Positions 56,833 to 64,000 of a stretch of 64,000 bases of DNA are shown one piece after another; positions within the stretch are counted from its first letter, which is position 1; the number at the start of each line of letters is the position of its first letter. The position numbers were made by a program, and so were the translations under genes. Source of the stretch: Oscillospiraceae bacterium (GTDB lineage: Bacteria; Bacillota; Clostridia; Oscillospirales; Ruminococcaceae); the NCBI GenBank assembly GCA_902779915.1, contig CACZDM010000002.1:188243-252242 (forward strand). The letters run 5' to 3'. Under the pieces are notes generated by a model. It did no database searches and was not told where the DNA came from. It saw nothing but the letters and a program-made list of their open reading frames with translations.

Positions 56833-58209
56833 TCACTCACTTCCTTTATAGTATTTATCTATGAATTTATAGTCGATTCGCTTTAATTCGCTTTTCGGAA
56901 GGATTGACAACAGCTCCCAGCCAATTTGCATTGTTTGCTCGATGGTTCGGTCAGTGTAAAAACCTTGAGAGATATATTTTTTTTCAAACTCATCAGCAAA
57001 TTTAACATATATGCGATCTATTTCAGACACAGCATCTTCGCCCAAAATCGTCATGAGTTCCTTAGCGTCTTTTCCAATTGCATACGCTGAAAACAGCTGG
57101 TTCATGACATCAGCATGGTCTGCTCTGGTTTTGTTTTCGCCGATTCCTTTGTCTTTGAGCCGTGATAGCGAAGGGAGGACGTCGATTGGCGGGACAACGT
57201 CTTTTCGATATAACTCCCTGCTTAAAATTATTTGACCTTCTGTTATATATCCGGTTAAATCGGGGATGGGATGGGTTTTATCGTCTTCAGGCATGGTTAA
57301 AATCGGGATCATCGTCACGCTGCCTTCTTTGCCCTTGAGCCTGCCTGCTCTTTCATATAAAGAAGCAAGGTCTGTATACATATAGCCTGGATATCCTCGA
57401 CGGCTTGGGATCTCGCGTTTAGCTGCGGAAACTTCACGCAAAGCGTCCGCATAGTTTGTAATATCGGTGAGTATCACTAAAACGTGCATCCCCAGGTCAA
57501 AAGCCAAATATTCAGCTGCTGTCAAAGCCATTCTGGGCGTTGCAATCCTTTCAATTGCTGGGTCGTTTGCCAAATTTATGAAAAGGACCGTTCGCTCCAA
57601 AGAACCATTATTTTTAAAGTCCTCGATGAAAAAGTTTGATTCTTCAAAGGTTATCCCTATCGCCGCAAAAACAACAGCAAAATTTTCCGATTTTCCCAAA
57701 ACTTTTGCTTGGCGCGCGATTTGAGCTGCAAGATTTGCGTGGGGAAGGCCGCTCGCTGAGAAAATAGGCAGCTTTTGCCCTCGAACTAAAGTGTTTAGGC
57801 CGTCAATTGCGGAAACGCCTGTTTGAACAAATTCCTCGGGATAGTTTCTGGATGCTGGATTCATCGCCACTCCATCAGCCGGCATTTTCTTGTCTGGCAA
57901 TATTTCCGGACCGCCGTCTATGGGCCTTCCCATTCCGTCAAAAACTCGGCCAAGAAGGTCTTTTGAAACCCCAAGCTCCATTGAGTGCCCCAAAAATCGA
58001 ACTCTGCTGTTTTCAAGGTTAATCCCTGCTCCAGATTCAAACAGCTGAACCAAGGCGTTTGAGCCGTCAATTTCCAAAACCTTGCAAAGCCTTTTCTCTC
58101 CATTTTCTAAAATTATTTCACCCAACTCGTTATATGAGGCGTTTTCAACTTCGCGAATCAGCATTAATGGCCCAGCAACTTCGTCAATAGTGCGGTATTC
58201 TTTTGCCAT
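56833..58209 (-). CDS. ntpB: V-type ATPase subunit B (non-catalytic)
   Basis: A 458-residue subunit. [16 protein letters not shown] start, [18 protein letters not shown], then [17 protein letters not shown] where A has a P-loop; the Walker Lys is absent, as is normal for [21 protein letters not shown] is present. ATG at 58209 overlaps the A stop (TAATG). It forms the regulatory sites of the head. Confidence 0.97.
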   Translation of the reverse strand: MAKEYRTIDEVAGPLMLIREVENASYNELGEIILENGEKRLCKVLEIDGSNALVQLFESGAGINLENSRVRFLGHSMELGVSKDLLGRVFDGMGRPIDGGPEILPDKKMPADGVAMNPASRNYPEEFVQTGVSAIDGLNTLVRGQKLPIFSASGLPHANLAAQIARQAKVLGKSENFAVVFAAIGITFEESNFFIEDFKNNGSLERTVLFINLANDPAIERIATPRMALTAAEYLAFDLGMHVLVILTDITNYADALREVSAAKREIPSRRGYPGYMYTDLASLYERAGRLKGKEGSVTMIPILTMPEDDKTHPIPDLTGYITEGQIILSRELYRKDVVPPIDVLPSLSRLKDKGIGENKTRADHADVMNQLFSAYAIGKDAKELMTILGEDAVSEIDRIYVKFADEFEKKYISQGFYTDRTIEQTMQIGWELLSILPKSELKRIDYKFIDKYYKGSE

Positions 58210-59978
58210 TATTCATCGCCTCCTTTTGCTAATTTGCCGATTTCTATCTCAATTTGCGTTGATATTTCTTTATACTTTTTGTCAATTTCATCGTCGCTAA
58301 AATATTTAAAGCGCCCAATTTGTTCTTTAACTGGAACAGACGCTATTTCGCTTATGGTCGCGCCCCTAGATATGACTTCAGTTGCAAGGTCAAAATACTT
58401 CAAAATCAAGCTCATCATCAAGAACTGCTTTTTCAGGGAGGTGTATGTGTCAACTTTGTGGAAAGCGTTTTGGTGCAAAAAATCTTCTCGTATGCACTTT
58501 GCCGCTTCCATTTTCATGCGATCCGTGCTGCTAATGGCATTAATTCCAACCAGTTTAACGATTTCTTCAAGTTTTGCTTCTTCCTGCAAAAGCTCGAGAA
58601 TCTTTGCTCTCAAGGCGCTCCAATTGCTTGAAATGTTTTCATCAAACCAATCCTTGATTTTATCCCAATACAGCGAGTATGATTTGAGCCAATTGATCGC
58701 CGGAAAATGACGCTTATATGCAAGCTGCGAATCAAGATTCCAAAAAACCTTAACAATTCGAAGCGTTGCCTGCGAAACAGGCTCTGAAATGTCGCCTCCA
58801 GGGGGAGAAACAGCTCCAATAACAGAAAGCGCCGTTTCTTTGCCATTTAGCGTTAAAACCCTGCCGGCGCGTTCATAAAATTCAGCAAGCCTGCTGCCCA
58901 AATATGCTGGATATCCCTCTTCTCCTGGCATTTCCTGGAGCCTTCCAGACATTTCCCTCAAAGCCTCAGCCCATCTTGACGTTGAATCTGCCATGAGCGC
59001 AACAGAATAGCCCATATCTCGAAAATATTCAGCGATTGTTATTCCAGTATAGACCGACGCTTCACGCGCCGCAACAGGCATATCCGACGTGTTTGCAATC
59101 AAAACAGTCCGCTCCATCAAAGTTTTTCCTGTTTTGGGATCCTGAATTTCGGGGAATTCATTCAAAACATCCGTCATTTCATTTCCGCGCTCACCACATC
59201 CAATATACACGATTATATCGGCGTCAGCCCACTTTGCGAGTTGATGCTGAACGATGGTCTTCCCGCTGCCAAATGGCCCTGGAACAGCCGCAACTCCGCC
59301 TTTTGCTATTGGAAAAAGCGAGTCAATAACTCTCTGCCCTGTGACAAGCGGAGTGTTTGGGGGGAGTTTTTCCTTAACTGGACGCTGCTTTCGAACTGGA
59401 GAACGCTGATTTAAAGTCAAACTATATTCCGAGCCGTTTTCTAGCTGAATTTTTCCTATTGCATCGTCGATTTTAAAGCTGCCCTGGCTGATTTCAGTAA
59501 CCTTACCAGATATATTTGGCGGCAGCATGATATAATGGACTATGGCGGATGTTTCTTGAACAGAGCCAACAATTGCCCCCGCTTCAAGATTATCCCCTGC
59601 CTCAACACTCGGCCAAAACTCCCAAACTTTTTCTCGACTAAGCGTTGGGGCGCTGATTCCGCGGGTCAACCTCTCTCCAGCTTTTTCTCTCAGCAAAGTA
59701 AGCGGGCGGCCAATTCCGTCATATATTCCGCCAACAAGGCCAGGCCCAAGCTCAATCGAAAGGGGATAGTTTGTTGAAACCACGCTTTCTCCCGGCCCAA
59801 CTCCCGATGTTTCTTCATAAACTTGGATTGAAGCTTTGTCGCCGTGCATCTCAATAATTTCCCCAATCAGGCCCAAATTTCCAACTCTGACTATGTCAAA
59901 AAGGTTGGTGTTTTTCATATTTTTGGCCACAATTAGTGGTCCTGATACTTTGACTATAGTACCCTTAGTTTGAGTCAT
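58209..59978 (-). CDS. ntpA: V-type ATPase subunit A (catalytic)
   Basis: A 589-residue subunit. [20 protein letters not shown], the ~80-residue non-homologous insert (~110-200), then Walker [31 protein letters not shown] and [20 protein letters not shown]. It hydrolyses (or makes) ATP. The start follows GGAGGA. Intact. Confidence 0.97.
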   Translation of the reverse strand: MTQTKGTIVKVSGPLIVAKNMKNTNLFDIVRVGNLGLIGEIIEMHGDKASIQVYEETSGVGPGESVVSTNYPLSIELGPGLVGGIYDGIGRPLTLLREKAGERLTRGISAPTLSREKVWEFWPSVEAGDNLEAGAIVGSVQETSAIVHYIMLPPNISGKVTEISQGSFKIDDAIGKIQLENGSEYSLTLNQRSPVRKQRPVKEKLPPNTPLVTGQRVIDSLFPIAKGGVAAVPGPFGSGKTIVQHQLAKWADADIIVYIGCGERGNEMTDVLNEFPEIQDPKTGKTLMERTVLIANTSDMPVAAREASVYTGITIAEYFRDMGYSVALMADSTSRWAEALREMSGRLQEMPGEEGYPAYLGSRLAEFYERAGRVLTLNGKETALSVIGAVSPPGGDISEPVSQATLRIVKVFWNLDSQLAYKRHFPAINWLKSYSLYWDKIKDWFDENISSNWSALRAKILELLQEEAKLEEIVKLVGINAISSTDRMKMEAAKCIREDFLHQNAFHKVDTYTSLKKQFLMMSLILKYFDLATEVISRGATISEIASVPVKEQIGRFKYFSDDEIDKKYKEISTQIEIEIGKLAKGGDE

Positions 59979-59980
59979 GT

Positions 59981-60313
59981 TTAATCCTCCGAATCATTTA
60001 TAAAAATATCGCTACCCGTGGCTTTTTTAACATTGATAGATAATATTTTGCTTGCAAAACTTTGGCCTTTTTTTGGAAACAAGTCAGGTATTGACGTTAT
60101 GGCAGGCGTTGCGGAGTGTTTATATTTTGAGATGGCGTTTGGAATTTTTTTAATTATTGATTCTGTGACAAATATTATCGCAAATTTTTGACTCGCTAGC
60201 CTATCTATTAATTTTTGGGCTTGGGCTTCATCCTCAACAACAAACGCATCCATCCCGCACATCGCAAAAGCCTTGATGTTATCGTCAATTCCAATAATAG
60301 CAATTCTGTGCAT
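59981..60313 (-). CDS. ntpG: V-type ATPase subunit F
   Basis: A 110-residue subunit; the ATG at 60313 ([20 protein letters not shown]) is chosen because AAGGA lies 8-9 nt upstream; another ATG two codons earlier is too close. Central-stalk subunit, called NtpG in Enterococcus. It sits between C and A in the usual order. Confidence 0.9.
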   Translation of the reverse strand: MHRIAIIGIDDNIKAFAMCGMDAFVVEDEAQAQKLIDRLASQKFAIIFVTESIIKKIPNAISKYKHSATPAITSIPDLFPKKGQSFASKILSINVKKATGSDIFINDSED

Positions 60314-60334
60314 CAGCATATTCCTTTCATGAAT

Positions 60335-61273
60335 CTATTGTTGATTTTTTGCCCAAAGCAAATTCAGCGCAATCAGCTTTAAAGCAATGTGCTCCTGCCG
60401 CAGCGTTTCGATATATGAAACAATTGGCGCAAAACCAAAAGCAGCAGACCTGTAAATTTCACCGAACTGATTGATTTTTTCATTCAGCAATTTTTCAATT
60501 GATAAATAATTTTTAGAAATATCATTAAATATATTGCGCAGGTTTAATTTTTCAAGCAAAGCACACATTCCTTTAATTCCTTCTTTGGTTGCGTCTAAAA
60601 TCTCGCCCAGCTCAATATATCCCCCTCGAATCAAAAAATCACCTAAATCTTTTAAATTTAAATTAAATTTCAAATATCTAAATGCTATTGATATATTTTT
60701 TAAAGTTATCTCCAATTTAGTTCTTTCTAATAAAAAAACATCTTTTTTTGACAATTCCAGCATAGCTTCATATAAATTTTTGTCAATACTGTTTTCAACT
60801 TTTTTAGAATTTAAAGTTTTAGACATGATTTCAAAAGCTTCAATTGATATTTTTTTGAAAAAATCAGGCATTTTATCAAATTTTTTAGACTTTATGCACC
60901 TTTCCATTAGGTCAGGATCAACCGAAAACGGGCGTGATATGAGATTTTTCCAAGGGTTGTTTGAGAAAACGGATTTTAAAACCGCCTTATAATTTGAAAC
61001 ATCATTTTTTAGCCATAACCACTCAAACGGAGCCCCCAAAGGACAGGATTTTTGCACGTCTTCACAAATATCTATAAAATGCGACTGAAGTTGTTTGTCT
61101 AAAATTTTCAAATCCTGACAAATTTCGATGGGATAACCTAGATTTTGCAACCGATTTGAAAAATCTTCAATACTGTTGCATTGTTTGAGGCTGTTTAGGG
61201 CGGTTTCATTTAAAAGATGCGTTTCCAGCGCGCGAACATACCCAACCGCAAAAGCATAAGACGTCTTTTTCAT
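60335..61273 (-). CDS. ntpC: V-type ATPase subunit C (d-type)
   Basis: A 312-residue subunit; the ATG at 61273 (MKKTSYAFAVGYVRALE) starts 1 nt after the E stop behind GGGAGAG; the in-frame ORF extends 9 codons into E. It is all-helical, with the C/AC39 pattern, and joins the central stalk to the K ring. A typical length. Confidence 0.92.
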   Translation of the reverse strand: MKKTSYAFAVGYVRALETHLLNETALNSLKQCNSIEDFSNRLQNLGYPIEICQDLKILDKQLQSHFIDICEDVQKSCPLGAPFEWLWLKNDVSNYKAVLKSVFSNNPWKNLISRPFSVDPDLMERCIKSKKFDKMPDFFKKISIEAFEIMSKTLNSKKVENSIDKNLYEAMLELSKKDVFLLERTKLEITLKNISIAFRYLKFNLNLKDLGDFLIRGGYIELGEILDATKEGIKGMCALLEKLNLRNIFNDISKNYLSIEKLLNEKINQFGEIYRSAAFGFAPIVSYIETLRQEHIALKLIALNLLWAKNQQ

Positions 61274-61274
61274 T

Positions 61275-61865
61275 TCACATCTCTCCCAGGTCAAGAGCAT
61301 TTAAAGCGACAGATTTTAGAACGTCCTGATTGTCGGCAAAAACAGACTCCAAGCTCAAATCTATTACAGATTTAGGCGACACAATTTTAAAACCATAGTC
61401 AAATATATCAGAACATCTGCAATTTATCTCACTAGCATTTTTTAAATTCAACTCTCCTAAAAAATTTCCAGGCAGCCTTTTAAAATCCTTGGCTCCAACA
61501 ACCAACTCAAATTTTTCACTAGGCGCATTTTTTATAATTAATTTCGAAAAAAAACCAAAATATCCCGATTCATCCATGCTCGATAAATAATTCACCGACA
61601 TATCTAAAACTTTATTGATTAATTCATGTTTTTTCCTCAATATAGTTTTATTTTCAAATATGCTGTTTGCGGTTTTTGTTTGTGAAATAATTTGTTCTTT
61701 TCTTTGCGCAATTCTTTTTTCATTTTCTTCAATCTCTTTTTTTGCGCATTTTTCCGCCTCGGATATAATATTTTTGCACTTAATGTCATTTTCTTGTTTG
61801 AGCTTAATAATTTTTTCATTAGTGTCTTTTTCGATAATTTGTATTATATTTTCAAGAGCGTCCAT
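61275..61865 (-). CDS. ntpE: V-type ATPase subunit E (peripheral stalk)
   Basis: A 196-residue subunit. Residues ~1-85 are a lysine/glutamate-rich coiled coil, the rest a globular domain (VVGAKDFKRLPG; VSPKSVIDLSLESVFADN). It forms the stator stalk that holds the head. ATG behind AAAGGAG. Confidence 0.92.
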   Translation of the reverse strand: MDALENIIQIIEKDTNEKIIKLKQENDIKCKNIISEAEKCAKKEIEENEKRIAQRKEQIISQTKTANSIFENKTILRKKHELINKVLDMSVNYLSSMDESGYFGFFSKLIIKNAPSEKFELVVGAKDFKRLPGNFLGELNLKNASEINCRCSDIFDYGFKIVSPKSVIDLSLESVFADNQDVLKSVALNALDLGEM

Positions 61866-61885
61866 TTTATATCACACTCCTTTTG

Positions 61886-62368
<483 letters not shown>

Positions 62369-64000
62369 TTATTTTACTTTGTTAAAAAATTTTATATATT
62401 TTGTGTGCATACCAAAAGGAGTGAACTTTTTGCCGCCTCCATCATAGAATTTACTGAAAAATTCTACATATTGTAATCTATTGGTGTGAACATATGCGCC
62501 TAATATATTGATGCCAAAATTCATGGCATGCCCCAAAATGGAAACAACAACAAATATGAAAAAGCCGAGTATGCCGCCGCCTGCCATGCTTCCCAATATG
62601 TTTATCACGTTGGCGATAACTCCAGTTGCAATTCCCAAAGCCATAAGCCTGGAATATGATAAAGCGTCACTAATATATGACGTTATGTCATAAAGGCTGA
62701 TTATTCCGCCTAAAATTCGCATAATTCCTTTATTTTTGTATCCACCGAGCGTGATAACTAATAATACTCCCAGTACTAACATGAAAACTCCAATGGTGGA
62801 TATAATGTCTATTTTTGCAAGAGCCCCAATCGAAAAAATTCCAATACCGACCAAAATCAGCATCCAATTCAAAACTGTTGCGATCGCTTCCATAAATTTT
62901 CGACGTCTAAACAAAGTGTAGAATTTTATTGACAAGCCGACAATTATTTGAATCAAGCCGAGAACGATGCTAAAAATCAAGAGCGTCAGGGGCTCGGTGA
63001 CTGTGTTGATCCATAAGGGAGCCAAAGAAAAGTCAGAGCCAAAAAAGACCGCAGCAACAGTGTCTATTGCGTTTCCAAAAAAGCTTCCATACATAAACCC
63101 CCAAAAAGTCGTAGACACTCCACAGAAGAAGAACATCCTGAACAAATTTTTTTTACTTTGTTCAAATTTTTTAAAAAACATAAGCCATCCACACGCAATC
63201 GCCAAAACAAGGCCATATCCCGCGTCGGAGAACATCATGCCGAAAAAAACATAGTAAAACAAGGCCATGATCGGGTTTGGATCCACGTCGTAATATGATG
63301 GCATTGAATATGTCTTTGTTATACTTTCGACTGGAGCTGCAAAAAAATTGTTTGAAAAATCAACCGGGGAATTTTCGTCAGGTTCTGATATTTCTACATA
63401 TGCTCCAAATTTTTTGGCAAGTCTGTTTTTTATTATATTTTCAAACTTTGGATTTAAAAAGCCTTCAAGGATGAATGTGTGGGCTGTTAGGCCTAGCTTG
63501 CATATGGTTTGATATTTTTCCTTTCTGAGTCGTAAATAATCAGAAAAACGTTTGATATTTTCACAGTCAGACCACATGTTTTTGATTTTTTCTTCATATT
63601 TAGAAATTTTCTGATTCAAGTCTTTAATTTTCTTTTTATTTTCGCTGTTCTTATCTTCGGGAGTTTTTTCTGCTGAGGCAAAGGGAGGCTGGGAAAAACC
63701 AATGTCAGTTAAAATTTTTTGAATTTTCTCAGATATTACAAAGGGAATTATGAGAAATATCGTCGTTTGCAGTTTGTTTGCATCTAATATTTCAAAATAT
63801 ACATCACAGCCAAGTTTCCCGCTAAGCGCTTCCTCGCTCCAAAAATTAGGCAAACTTCCAACCAAAATGTGCGTGTGTTTGGTGTCTTTAATGTCAACCG
63901 GCAGGTCTAGGTTCAAATAGTAATATAAAAGCAAAGACTCATTTTCCAGTTGGCTAATTTCATTTCGAAATTTTTCAATCTCTGTCGCTAAATTTGAAAT
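62369..64000 (-). CDS. ntpI: V-type ATPase subunit I, N-terminus outside window
   Basis: The frame is open to the last base, so the N-terminus is beyond the window (544 codons seen). N-terminal part: coiled coil (KKKIKDLNQKISKYEEKIKN). C-terminal part: seven or eight helices, with FFGMMFSDAGYGLVLAIACG, SDALSYSRLMALGIATGVIA and the conserved Arg in YSRLMAL that forms the ion half-channel. It is the membrane stator. It is the first visible gene of the I-K-E-C-F-A-B-D series, 21 nt before K. Confidence 0.94.
   Translation of the reverse strand: MSNLATEIEKFRNEISQLENESLLLYYYLNLDLPVDIKDTKHTHILVGSLPNFWSEEALSGKLGCDVYFEILDANKLQTTIFLIIPFVISEKIQKILTDIGFSQPPFASAEKTPEDKNSENKKKIKDLNQKISKYEEKIKNMWSDCENIKRFSDYLRLRKEKYQTICKLGLTAHTFILEGFLNPKFENIIKNRLAKKFGAYVEISEPDENSPVDFSNNFFAAPVESITKTYSMPSYYDVDPNPIMALFYYVFFGMMFSDAGYGLVLAIACGWLMFFKKFEQSKKNLFRMFFFCGVSTTFWGFMYGSFFGNAIDTVAAVFFGSDFSLAPLWINTVTEPLTLLIFSIVLGLIQIIVGLSIKFYTLFRRRKFMEAIATVLNWMLILVGIGIFSIGALAKIDIISTIGVFMLVLGVLLVITLGGYKNKGIMRILGGIISLYDITSYISDALSYSRLMALGIATGVIANVINILGSMAGGGILGFFIFVVVSILGHAMNFGINILGAYVHTNRLQYVEFFSKFYDGGGKKFTPFGMHTKYIKFFNKVK

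Overview
The window looks like a chromosomal segment of a spore-forming, low-GC Clostridia (Firmicutes/Bacillota), probably an uncultured gut-type lineage. Pointers are a YlmC/YmxH sporulation protein, hrcA-grpE-dnaK-dnaJ under a perfect CIRCE operator, gdpP-rplI-dnaB-tilS-ftsH, an Nfn-type transhydrogenase, a V-type (probably Na+) ATPase and AT-rich TTGACA/TATAAT promoters. The assignment is inference; no rRNA is present.

Layout. 1-13.1 kb (+): a RiPP/bacteriocin export locus of the NHLM type. It holds the end of a HAMP-SpoIIE phosphatase, an RsbW-like anti-sigma kinase, a short secretion-accessory protein, a C39-peptidase ABC exporter, a partner ABC exporter, a radical SAM/SPASM maturase with an N-terminal PqqD-like region, eight Nif11-leader precursor peptides with unrelated cores, and an HExxH metallopeptidase-like protein. 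The spacers between precursors carry strong RNA hairpins. 13.1-17.5 kb (-): P-type cation ATPase and a split transketolase. 17.7-21 kb (+): YlmC, two secreted proteins with nucleotide-identical signal peptides, and a family-10-like glycosidase. 21-30.2 kb (-): NAD(P)HX repair enzyme, heat-shock operon, DUF4340 and DUF1015 proteins.

30.3-36.9 kb (-): the most unusual object. It is a roughly 2,170-residue protein with a Nif11-type double-glycine leader, a hydrophobic segment, twelve hexapeptide repeats, many BspA-like repeats and a transglutaminase-like domain. An 11-bp tandem duplication inside the hexapeptide repeat breaks the reading frame, so it is either a phase-variable gene, a fresh pseudogene or an assembly error. 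37-40.2 kb: tRNA-Met and tRNA-Glu, a tiny rubredoxin-like protein and NfnAB. 40.6-46.2 kb (+): three paralogous secreted proteins of unknown function, the last with a long Asn-rich (Asn plus Leu-Ile) low-complexity region. 46.3-56.2 kb: tRNA-Lys, RNase J, GdpP, L9, DnaB, TilS, FtsH. 56.2-64 kb (-): V-ATPase operon I-K-E-C-F-A-B-D.

Working together (inference): the 5' locus would modify and export Nif11-leader peptides under partner-switching control, and the same leader on the giant transglutaminase protein suggests that the exporter, or a related one, may also handle a very large surface protein. Both the Nif11 cluster and the secreted Asn-rich family show diversification and repeat slippage, as expected of surface or intercellular-conflict functions.
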